From Bugula neritina (Eukaryota > Bryozoa > Gymnolaemata > Cheilostomatida > Bugulidae): a stretch of 64,000 bases of DNA. How positions within the stretch are numbered: the stretch's first letter is position 1; every line of letters starts with the position of its first letter. Below, in pieces: positions 1 to 11,704 of this stretch. Both the position numbers and the translations under genes were made by a program. The notes below the pieces were generated by a model, which worked only from the letters and a program-made list of their open reading frames with translations, was not told the DNA's origin and ran no database searches. Where the stretch lies: the NCBI GenBank assembly GCA_964035545.1, contig OZ037766.1, forward strand, positions 13,753,222 to 13,817,221. The letters run 5' to 3'.

Positions 1-1419
1 TTTTAATTGCTAAGTACATTATGTCTGGAACTTGTCAATTTGATTCTGAGTAAACTGTTGTAAGGATTTGTAAATTTTTGTTATACAAACTACTTTTGAG
101 TATTTGACTTGAAGTTTGATACCCAACATGTGTTGACTAGTAGCACCCTTTAATATAACCTGCTTGTATTTCCTATGCTGGTCATTTTGTTGATAGTTGA
201 TATAATCATACATATATCAAGTTTTCAACTGTCAACTGCAACCAATTATACCAACTAATGTTTTTGGTATATTGATTAAACTGCAATATCTAGGTGTGTA
301 GCTGTTCTAGCTTTCCATATGTATCTTATGTAGAATATACAATGGGGAAGTGCCCCATATACACAGGTAACCAGTCAAACCCAGCTAACTGTCCATCTAC
401 CTTCTGCATTATGTGTTACATTGCAACCATTACCAGCACTTTCCTAATATCATTTAAGTACTTTCCAACACAAGCATGGCACCCTTTTACTTGTCCATAT
501 ATTTCTGTAGCACCAGTTTACCTCCCCATGCATTTCTGTAGCATGCCTCTACCTTTCCATGCATTTCTGTAGCACCTCCACCCTGAAAACTCATATTACT
601 TCCATTATCTCTCAAACAATGCTCTTGTAGCCAGTCTCTTGTATAATAAATAACATTGCCTTTTTACTTAACAACTTTTTTCCCAAGATTTGTAAAATCT
701 CACTCTCAGACACGTAATAGCATGTCTCATTTCTCACAATATGTTTTGGTGCATGAAAAAATTTCGATCGTGATATAAAATTAACTGTAAGCCAGAACGG
801 TCTGCCTTCAAACACTCTTTTATCTACACACCACACAGTTTAGTCTATTTCTTCACATGAACTCTCCACTTCTTCTGTCTACTTCTTCAAACTACAATCA
901 TTGTAAGTACATTATTACATGAACCTCTATATATCAGTCTGATTGCTTGCTCACTCTGTGATTTGTTTCAGCTCTAATAGCAATAGATTTTATTGAAACT
1001 ACTATTCTTTATGGCCTCATTTTTAGATTAAGCCTCAGAATGAATTTTGCTTATGATGCGGAGGCTGCCATTTTAAAATACTTTGATAGCTTTTTAAATT
1101 TTTTGAGCATAAATATGACTTAGTAATGTTGATTGCGTAACACTTTCTACCTGCATAACAATTAAGGTTTAAAATAATTATTAAAGTCAACAGATAAAAG
1201 CTGTAAGCTGAAAACTGTATTTAATGGGGAAGCATATTTGTTTGAAAAAAAACTTTATACTGTTTCATGTATTCTATTTTTTCTTTTATGTCTTGCCACA
1301 AAAACCAGTGATTTTTTTACATTTTTACTGTTGTCTAAAAAGATTTACTTTTGAATGATCATATAAATATATCTGTTTGTCTTTTCTGGCTAATAATTCC
1401 ATTGTACTAAAACTTGTAG
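1..1419. other. No gene supported; left flank
   Basis: AT-rich sequence with only short chance open frames, none with convincing composition or splice signals. Upstream, possibly non-coding, exons of the plus-strand gene that follows could lie here or left of the window, because the first exon I read is preceded by a usable splice acceptor (AG at 1418-1419). Confidence 0.4.
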
Positions 1420-1441
1420 TCTGTTGAACGCCGACTATGTC

Positions 1442-4400
1442 ATGGACTACTACTCCACTCCACGCACTGCTGGTGGGAGTCACACTATGACCTATCCATA
1501 TAAACGAAGCACCAAACATGGATACAAGTAAGTCTTCACTTGGCTTATCAATGCAACAAACTGTATGTATACAAGTAAATGAGTAATGTTGGAGTTGCTC
1601 TTTCTTGTTTATCAATTTGTCGACCAATGTCAACCACTAGTATATTATTAAGGTAGGTAACATGTAACGAGGTTATTACACTTTCCTTTTTAGCTTTTAC
1701 GTGTGAAGTTTTGGTTGCAAGATGTATTATAAGTTGTCCTACCACATATACTAAATGTTATTTGTTGTATTTACAGCCGTGAGTTATTCAACAACCCTGC
1801 AGATGAAATTCCTTCTGACGTCTTCATGCCTGTGTAAGTTACCAACTAAACTGCATGTCAATACATTTACTGTGTAGGTGTAGCTACAGAACCAAGTGAC
1901 TTCAATTTGAACTTGTGATGGGCATTTTGAGTATTATTTATTGTTTACTGTGTGCCAACTTTATAGATTTTGATTATTTCATAATGTGATTTGCCAGTAA
2001 ACTTGTTCACAGACCTGTAAAATTATATTCCTTTGCTGCATTTCTGTATATCTACTAAATTCTAGTAGTTGTTTTTCTGGTTAACCAAAGCATACAGTCC
2101 TCTATCCTTCTAGGTGAAAATTATCATTATTTGTGTCATCAAATCATGATGATTTGTCTATAGTGCTCACAGGAAATTTATATTTTATATATATAAATGC
2201 AGCTATATCAATTCACTGACATATTGAATAATCCAGCTTGTTAATGAAATGAAATTATTTGTGCCAACAGGAGAGATGAGACGGAGATTGTTGGTGCAGA
2301 TGGTCATGTGTATCGAGGAAGATTTGATGTAACCAATGGTGATCCAAACCCCACTCCTTCACTGGTACGTGTCAGTATATCTGTGCATAACATGAGTGGG
2401 TCAGCTTTACAAACCTTATAAAACATTGTGTCAAACTCAAAATATTTCTGGAGAATTTTATTCAGCATTAACCTGACCTGTTAGGCTTTCAACTGTAAGC
2501 CATTTGGTGACAGTGTAATTATAAATGTTGGTATTTTTATAAAGTGTCAAACTTGAAACAGTACAATAAAATATGGTATCAGAAAGCCTTGGTGAATATT
2601 TTTTGTAAAGTTATGTTTATTCCTGTGCTGTGGTGGTTTGATAGGAGGTGCCAGTAGCTTCTCCCAGCAGGCCAAAGAGTAGTCCAGCAAGAAGAAGCGC
2701 TCACAACAGGCCCGGTAATATGACTAGACCTAAAACAGCACAGCTACAGGTCAAGGCTGAATCATCTGCACTACCTGTGAAAAAATCAGATAGTAATGAA
2801 GGGGGATTAGCAGATGTCCCAACTGCTTTCACTGTAGAGGATACTTCTACACCGGAACAGCGGGCTAAAGAGTGAGCGGCAATGTATCATCTCGGAATAG
2901 GAATGCATATTCAAAGATAAATGATAACTAATGTTTTAATTTTTACGGCTTGAATAGCAAAAGTTATTATTACTCTTAATTTAGTAAAAGCAATTTTATC
3001 AACCTTTTATGTTATTATCGATCCTTATATCTGCTTATTGATTGTGCCTACATCACGTCACAAAGGTCATGAAGAGTCAGTCTAATGTGCATTTCTTAAT
3101 ATTTTAGCGCTTTAGATTTTTAGGAGTTGTCTGCTTTATCATGTCGTCTCCCAAGCCTTACACAAGTAAACAGAATTCTTTGCATGTTTATTGTGCCTAT
3201 TTTTTCTGATTTCTTGTCAATTAGTAAGTCTTGCTCAATTTATATCAATATTTTGGTTGTTTATTTTTAATATTTGATTTTATGATATACCATTTTTATC
3301 AATCCGTCCTTACCCATTGCAACAAATGTTGTATGCATGTTAGCCACAGAATGCCTCCTATTTTTATAATAATTTAATGTTTTGTGTTTTCTTAACTTTT
3401 AATTTTTAAATTGCCAATACTTTCTTCCCTTCATTATATGCATGAAATATGCACCACTTGTTTTTCATGTTTACTTATGTCCGACTATATAATTATGCAC
3501 TTCTTGTTAAATTATTCAGATAAATATTAAAGTTTTGTAGAACTACTATTTCTATTCTCGTATTGTATAGGAACCGGTTATGGGCATCACCTGAGTATAA
3601 GCAAGTTTATACCGTACACAGATTTTGGTTTATAGTGATTTTACTGACCTTTCAACGAGTCCAGTTGGAATTACTAAAATTATTATTCCGGTTGAGTGAA
3701 ACAGGAGCAAACTCCATGAAACTAATTGGTGTGAAATGTGCTGGAAATTGTAAATTTGCCGACACACCAAATGTTTTAAAACAATCATTTTAGGGATTTA
3801 TATGTGGATTATGTATTATTGTATTATTCATCAAGATGCAAGTATTGGTGCTTCTTAGATTTTGTGATGCTACATATTATACCTAATGCTGTTGTAAATA
3901 TTGATCTCTGTAATTAGTCTGCTTAATTTAAATGAAATAATATTGATTTTAGCGATCATCTACCCGGTGCAAACGCAATTAATTTTGCTCGATCTCTAAA
4001 TGAACAACACATAGCCCAACTGCGTAAAAACAATCTCAAAGCCTATCTTGTGCATTTTGGTCAGACTTTTGGTCCTAAAGTCTTCATCACCAGATCTAAA
4101 CAGAGGTGACTTCTCTATTGCAAAAATTGGTAAAAACTCAATGGTTTGTTTGTTCAGCTTTAATTTTAAGAAATATATATGTAGTATTTATAAAATAGGG
4201 TTGTCTGTAATTATTGCTAATTGCTGTAGTTTAGCTTGTAGACCTATAATGTTACAAAGAGTGTTGGGTGATGAACAATATCATTTAGCCTGATATAAGA
4301 AAGACATAATGTTAACTGATAAACTGTGGTTGATAATGTAGAATGATAAACCCAAATGTGCCGGACTTTTACTCTACACAACGTCAATGTGGAGGGAAGC

Positions 4401-6250
4401 ACACCATTACACAGCAGCCGGCATCTCCTCGTACTATCTCTTCCAGTAAAGGCATGTCTGCTTCTAGAACTAAGTCTCTAAGGTATATATAGTCTTGTGT
4501 GGTCTCAACTAAAGTATTGTCTAGCCACTCTATAAGAGTATTGTACAAAATAAATATTTTTGGTGCCTATTGTCACCTCAATAAAAGCAGTGCATATCTG
4601 AAGCTTTTAACTGGGTGTTCTACAAAGATGATCAAAAATCCTTTCTTTAAAAACAATAAATTATGTGTTGTATTACTTACTACTTGTTCACTATAAAACA
4701 TAAATGAAAAAATTCTTTTACGGTACATTCCAATTCTATTTTATTTACACTTTTAATTGTATGTTCAGGCGATACTGTTACACACTAAGCTTTGTTTTTT
4801 AATTCAGAGATTTATTTCAAGAAGAAGAATTTGTAGCAGCTGCAGCTCCAGACAGAAGTGAAAGTGTTTTACAGGGAATAGACAAAAAGCATTACAAGGG
4901 GCGAAATGACGTTATGATGCTTGATGCCAAGCTGACAGAGGTTCTGCAGGTACTCCGAGCTTGAAGTTTCATAACTTTAGCATCTAGTCTTTTATAAATT
5001 ATTGAGTGTGTAGGCTATAAAACAACCATATCTAGAAAAATTGGTCAAAATTGTCTATGATATTTGGCAAAGAAGTTAGAGGTAACTCAATGTGTAACAT
5101 GAGCAAACCTTGAAAATTAGAAAAACAATGCATTATATATTTGTTTGGCTTCAGGTTTTCATCTTGCTCGCTTTGCCCAAATTTTTAATTTAAGAGCTTA
5201 AAAGTTATTACATGTGTAAATTTTGAAATTTACATTAGAGCTAACGGTTTTTGAACAAACATTATGGCAATATATCAACATGCCTCTTAGTTGTCCCACA
5301 TTTACTCTATGTTGAATTATTGTAGAAGGAGATGGAATTAAATTCAACAAACACTCAGAAAGGTAAGTACTGTGTTGACTGTCAATATTTTCAGTTTGGT
5401 ACTTATAAGTACGACTTAAACCTTTGAAGTTTTTCAAAAAAGTTAATTTTATTTAAAACCAACTTTTTATAATATTTAAATGCTGACTATATATAGCAAA
5501 ACAAAAAGTTATCAAATTTAATGGAAACAAATGTGTAATATAAAACAAAATAAGATGATAAAATGGAAACAGTTTATTTTATATAAAGTGCTATGAAATA
5601 TAAAAATTATAGGTAATATCCAATGACAGATTTGCATTGCCAGTGTTCTACTCAGCAAGACAAAGTGTTATGCAGTATCACAATGATATAGTAGACTTAG
5701 TGAATTCATACAAATAACATCTGCATTAAAGATAAGAAGTCTTTAAATTGCCATCATATACTATCCCATTCAAATTCAAACATCTTATGCAATTAAGAGA
5801 GGTTCTCCTTGACTGCAGAAGCTTTTAAAAAACTTTTTAATACAATAAACAATGGCATTAAACAATTATTTGGCATAAAATTACAGCTTACAGTAATAAA
5901 TAAAATTCATGTTTCTTTGTATAAAACTGTATAGTATGACTAATATTTAATTTGTAATTAATGGAATAAATTGGACTTTATTTAGCCATATTCAAGTTGG
6001 AAAAGTTCACTGCTTAATGGGTATTTGTATGAAGTACATGTTTTGTTGAAATTGCTAAAGTGTTACAACATGTGTGTTATAAACCTTTTGTAGTGATGAA
6101 AATACTTGTTAAAATAATTTATAGATTAATATATTTGTGTTACAGGGGGAGTTGAGGCAAGCAAGTATGCTGCTAAAACAAAAACTTCTAAAGACTCAAA
6201 CAACAATGCATCAGCCAGTCAGTCCAATAGCAACAGTCATGTTGATATAA
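1442..6250 (+). CDS. Unrecognised 8-exon protein-coding gene
   Basis: I do not recognise the family. A phase-consistent chain of exons reads 1442-1527, 1777-1833, 2271-2364, 2645-2871, 3953-4105, 4342-4482, 4808-4949 and 6146-6250. All introns are GT-AG and the total is 1005 nt, or 334 residues if the ATG at 1442 is the start. An in-frame extension back to an acceptor at 1419 is possible, so the true start may lie further left. The N-terminal part is rich in Tyr, Pro and Lys. The exon at 2645 encodes a Ser/Pro/Arg-rich, probably disordered stretch. The exon at 3953 has a hydrophilic, helix-like character. No signal peptide or membrane segment is seen. The composition would suit a cytoskeletal or ciliary accessory protein, but that is only a guess. 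The exon chain is well supported; the function is unknown. Confidence 0.72.
4950..6145 (+). other. Long last intron of the unrecognised gene
   Basis: AT-rich intron sequence between the donor at 4950 and the acceptor ending at 6145. I see no additional exon, repeat family or RNA gene in it. Confidence 0.5.
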
Positions 6251-6566
6251 ATATTTAAATTAACATTGCAGTAAAATAATCCTAGTCAGAAAATATAATA
6301 CTTTCTAACAAGTAATTATTGTGTTCATTTTTTAATAGCTATGGCAACAGTAAAAGAGGCACTCTGTATAAGAAGAATAATTCCAGCATGTTGTGCAGTG
6401 GAAAGTTTATTAAAGCAAAAAATGATTTTAACAATAACATAATTAAAACATAAAAGGTGTTTGTATGCAATGACCATTTGACTATATTGATAAAAACATA
6501 TATATATCATATGTCTACATTTAATTAAAAGGTGTAAATAAAGAGCTATAGTGTAGTAACAGATGC

Positions 6567-6567
<1 letters not shown>

Positions 6568-6650
<83 letters not shown>
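6568..6650. repeat. (TA)n microsatellite
   Basis: Uninterrupted TA dinucleotide run of about 41 units, between the 3' ends of two convergent genes. Open frames across it are artefacts of the repeat. Confidence 0.98.
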
Positions 6651-6651
<1 letters not shown>

Positions 6652-6825
6652 TATTAGTCTCAACCATTGGATATGTTAATGGTTTATTTTTAGTATTTAT
6701 ATGATAGTTAGAATCTAATAAGACCATAACTAAATGACAGACTATTATTACAGATGGCTAATATTTAAGCTAGAATAACTATGAGACTTGCATGCCACTA
6801 TTTTGGCATATAGTAACTGCTGCAG

Positions 6826-9800
6826 TTAGTATTCTCTTCTACAAAACAAAAATAATAAAATAAAAAAGAACAAAATAACTACTCATTTGCATTAAACCAG
6901 TAAGGAATGGAATATGTTTACGAATTTAAAGTGAAAAAATAGTTAATATTTTTGCATTAAGCTGGTTACAAATGCCAAAGTTTGCAAGAAAATGGTGAAA
7001 GGAAAGACAATAATTACCTTCTTCCTTTCTTATTGAAAATCTTGTTAGACTGATCCGTGATTCTTTCCAGCTTATATCTATCATTCAACTACAATGCAAC
7101 GATGCATTATAGCAAAATGGCCTGCAACATTAGCAAAAACAGCATTTTGCCTTGGAATACAGGGAGAATTTCAAACCATGTCTCACCTTGTTAATAGAGT
7201 ATATCGGAGCATCACTGTCACTGGATGATGATGAGGGACTGGGTGACTGGTGCCTTCCACCATTTTTAGTAGATATCTGAGCACGAGGTATACCTGCAAT
7301 ATTATCACATCATATAGCGTACAGGTATGAACACTTTGCGTTGCTGAGATTTTAGAAAGAATTGTTCCAACTTCAACTAGCAATGTGGGAGAGTAAAAAG
7401 TAATCTTCCTAAAGAATACTAGTTATTTCTGTTACAGAAGAAACTACTAGTGACTATTTCCCGTAAACATTATTGTTGGTGAATTCTGGAAACATGGCGG
7501 ATAGAAAACAAAAAAAATTTGCTATTAAAACTCATACATTTTTAACTACTACAGCATTACATTTCTGCTTTCCTGTCAAAAAGAACTGATATGAATTAAA
7601 AAAAGCAAAAAAATGCTGACAAACAAATATATTTAATTTTACCAAAAAGTTAATAAAACTTCTCCAATTCACAGCCTTCATGTCAAAAATGTGTGTGACC
7701 CTTAACAATGGCCAACTAAAAGAGTAGACTTTTTAACTTCTTTTTTGTCTGAAATACCTACTGTACCTACCCACATAGATGCAGTGATTGTATGCATTAT
7801 ACACATATATGCCAGCTATACAAGGTTGTATGCACGAATCTGTAATTTGTATATAATATGAACTATTATTACACAGAAAGTGTAGGTAGAAGCTAGAAAA
7901 TCCACAACCTATTTTTGGTCATGATATATCAATTGAACTATAACTAGCCTAAAGGAAAGATAACCCCCACAATATTTGACTGTAACTAGCCTTTTTTGGA
8001 AGGTTTTTTTAATACTTAAATCATTAACTTCTATTTTGATTAAACAGCTGCTGTTTCTATTTGCAACAATGAGCTATGTGTGTTTGTTTAAGGTTAGAGT
8101 AATAACATTGATAGTCAACATGTTACCAAAATTAATAAAGTCTTCTTTGTGAAGTCTCGTTGCTTGATCAACCGCTGTGCTGTACTGATAAACACCGCTT
8201 TGGTTTCTCCTGGATGGCCTTGCTAGTCTGTTGTACTCTTCACCAACAGCTATCTCTTTGTAAGTATTGTGTACCACATCTTTAGTTATTCCTCCATTGA
8301 CCACAGCTGTTCTCCATGCACTCCACTGCTGAAGAGGGTTGTCGTACTCCGAGTGCTTTACAATATTTATTATAAACCGCAGAGTAAAATGGCTAACTAA
8401 AGGTCCAAAATAGCAAACTGTTGACTGTACAGTAAATAGAGATATCAGAGCCATAAGGCACACTTAATAGACTTATTTCTTTTAATAGTGAAACAGCGGC
8501 CTAATTTTAACCATGACCTCTTAAGTACTGCCGGCTGTTGGCTGCCAATAATTCTACTTTAGTAAAGTGTCAGAATTATAATTGCAATATTACTCAGACA
8601 CATACTGTTTGGTCTGCAAAATACTTTTTTCACAAATTTCAATAGGCACATCAATCCAAAAATAAGTAATTTCATCAGAGTTCCATTTACTATATGATCA
8701 TCTTTTGGAAAGTTCTACATCGCCCAATAAATGCAAACTTTTGCAATGCTATGGAAAAAAGCCTAGTACCTTTATTTTATTCCGGGAAGCTCTTTGCTGT
8801 CGGTGGGATGATTGTTTGGTTCTTTCTCTAGATTTTTTTCTTGCTCTTTCAACTGGCACGGCATCATACATGGGACCTGGTGGATAATATGGCCTTCTGT
8901 CGTATAGCACTGGATCTAATGGACCCGTCGGCACTGGAGGTGGTGGACCAATTGGCACAGGAGCTGGTGGGCCAGCTAAAATTGGGCCAGCTCTGCTCGC
9001 ATATATTGGACCATGTGGACCAGCTAGTACAGGACCTGATGAAATAACAGCAAAAATCACATAATTGCTAAGTGATAGTGAACTTGGTAGACATGTATAG
9101 GCTTTGCACACGATGCTAGCATTCTATAGTAAAACAACGGCAGTTTATAACAAATAGCATTTTTACTTACACTATTTTTATATTTCAAATTATTAAGTTA
9201 AATAACTTGTGTATTTATGTTTTGTTAACTATAGACTAATTTTTTGCCCACCACAAATAAGTTTACCTAATATAATTTATAAGCTGAAACATTCTTTTCC
9301 TAAGCTATTATAGTTATTAATTTAGCATCCTTCTTGATGTAAACTCTTGATTTTGTTCTGCAGAACTAAAATAAAATAAACAACTTATCTCCCTGTTTAC
9401 TGCCAAACTTTAACACATGCAATTTGACCAGTCTTCCAACAACACTAACAGCATATTGATTCCAAATACAGCCAATGATCTTTTACAATGGCTTGAATTA
9501 CATATAATTTAAATTTACAGTTTTTTCCTGTAATATTTGTCTTTATGATATTGAGAGTTGAGGAATTATGATGAATCATAATTAGTTCATCTTGTCCAAT
9601 TAATAGTTTAATCAATAGAAATGTTATTAAGAAATAGTTCAAGTAATTTTAAATTTAAATACTTTTTAGTGAGCGAATAGCCACATGGTGATGCTATAGT
9701 AAAAACTGTGAATATAATTATATTATATCACTTTGACAAATTTGCCATTTATAAGAGCAGCAGTGGAGAAATGGAGATAGACTAAGTACTTTAACTTATT

Positions 9801-10032
9801 TTATTAAAATTTGGTTTGGTTGAAATTCTTGTGAGAACATAATTTTTTTTGCTACATTTCTAATCTAGAACACGTGCTTTTCTCAATTTTTCCATTACTG
9901 CACCTACCTCAACTTTGTTGCTGCCATGAGCCTCACCATTTAAGGCTATACTTTTCTTTGGAGAACTACCACTAAAGTGTTGACTGACAGTAGGTACTTT
10001 AAAACTGCCAAATGGTGTCCGACTTTTTAAAT
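6826..10032 (-). CDS. Unrecognised multi-exon gene with Pro/Gly-rich segment, 5' end not found
   Basis: Read on the minus strand, exons are 10032-9904 (less certain), 9035-8770, 8424-8127, 7293-7187, 7088-7018 and a 13-nt terminal exon 6838-6826 ending in TAA. All phases agree. The last exon has a very strong pyrimidine-rich acceptor. The 9035-8770 exon encodes repeated Gly-Pro steps (GPLDP, GPPPPVP type) followed by an Arg/Lys-rich basic patch. The next exon holds a short hydrophobic stretch followed by a Trp-containing charged region. Then come a Ser-run linker and a Lys/Arg-rich C terminus. I see no known domain. The start codon and any further 5' exons, expected between 10033 and about 11700, were not found. 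The gene is convergent with the plus-strand gene ending at 6250. Confidence 0.6.
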
Positions 10033-11704
10033 CTTTCAATAATTATAACTACATTGCTTGTCACAGCCTATGATTTTACAGCTGTCACCGGTAGCTGAAA
10101 CTTCTATTTATAAATACTGCCATGAAAATTGTCACAACTCTCGAACCCCTAAAACACTCAATCAAGGTGTTACTAGCTCCACCCTTCCCTAGTTATTTAT
10201 TTTGAAGCAGTTATCTTACAGAAACCTATAGGCTATAACTATATGAGTATATGATAGCTGTGACACCTCTTAGGGTTTTTGTGACTTGTCAGCTTTCAAT
10301 AGAGCAAGTCATTGTCACTATACACAGACAAAATGCTTTTTCGAGTTTTCAACTATGATTATAACAACTGTCCCAGTATAACCTGACTACAGGGTCTCAA
10401 TATTAAGTGAAGTATTTCTATTTCCTACTATCATAATATTATTATGCCCTTACCATGCTGATGCTGCCTCATCATATCTTCCCTTGAATATCTGTGCATC
10501 TTCAGAAAGTAATAAATTTGCTGCCACACCTACTATAAGCTAATCTTAGTGATATATGTATGTGATTCACAAAGCCTATAGTTTATAACTAATATGCTAC
10601 GTATACTGCAGACTGGCCTACATAAACTGAGTAGGTCTTAGTATTCAATTATTATTAGATGCTTTGTTATATTATGTTTGCTAAGCCAAGCAATACAAAT
10701 ACCTATTGAAATGATCCTATACCTTTGCACATAACAGTGATCATTCTTCTATGATGTTTGGGCTCAATTTCATGCATTTTGTTATGGCTAAGTTGGTTAT
10801 AGTTTAAAGTAACTACATCTGCCACGATTAGGTATATCATATATAATGTGGAAAATAGTTCTGATATTTCAGCTGTAAAGGAAGGAGAAAGTGCAACATT
10901 TTTACATATAATGCAAACAGATTTCTTTTTGCTATTTTGCTTTAGTAACTCTATAAAAGGCAAATATAGGAGGCAATGGTTGTGACATTAAAATTGCTTA
11001 GTTGGCAATGATTATAGGTCATGAAGCTGTGGTTTATTAGTTTCTACACAAACATTTTTTTGTATTTTAAGCTTGAAAGGGATAAATGTCTCAAAATTTA
11101 GGTTTTCCCTTCTCTTTGCACCATGTGCCAAATTTGAAGCTAGTAGCCTACCTCAGAAATGGAAAAAAATATCAACTATGGCTACCGTATATTTTGCCTT
11201 TCCTACTAACCCTCTAAATAGGTATAGCCATAATAATTTTAGCAAACAATTCATTACTGAGATTAGCTATTTGAAAATACCATTATGGCCAATGTGAACA
11301 ATTACAGTAGAATTTTGTATAGTCGCAATCCATAAACATTAGGTTTGTCTGCATGGTATTTAGTGCCGAGGAGAATACAACTCCTAATTGAATTAACATA
11401 ATAGCAAATACAAACATAGTAGATATAAAAAAAATTGCAGTTTATGACACATATATTAAAAATTCAACAGATGTAGATTCAGCAATAGAACATGAAATTG
11501 CTTATTTTTGTACACTAGTCTACAGTCATTAAATTGCACGCATTTACTTGCTTCTCAGTGACAACATTCTTATCTTTCAAGATTATATTGCGACAACTAA
11601 ATAAGTTACTGACTTATTCCTCATTATAGCTTGACTGTTACTTCCTTTAAGAAAAGAGAATTTACAGTTGAAAAAATATATTGAAATAGCTAAAATTATA
11701 TTCT
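10033..11704. other. No gene supported
   Basis: AT-rich interval between the minus-strand gene above and the POLR1F stop codon. It contains a few short open frames with no coding character. It should hold the missing 5' exon(s) of the 6826-10032 gene and the POLR1F 3' UTR, but I cannot place either. Confidence 0.45.

Noticed and set aside
6521-6727. Open frame over the TA run
   Set aside because: Tyr-Ile repeats produced by the microsatellite.
10703-10963. 86-codon minus-strand open frame
   Set aside because: No supporting splice sites, no recognised motif; within chance length for AT-rich DNA.
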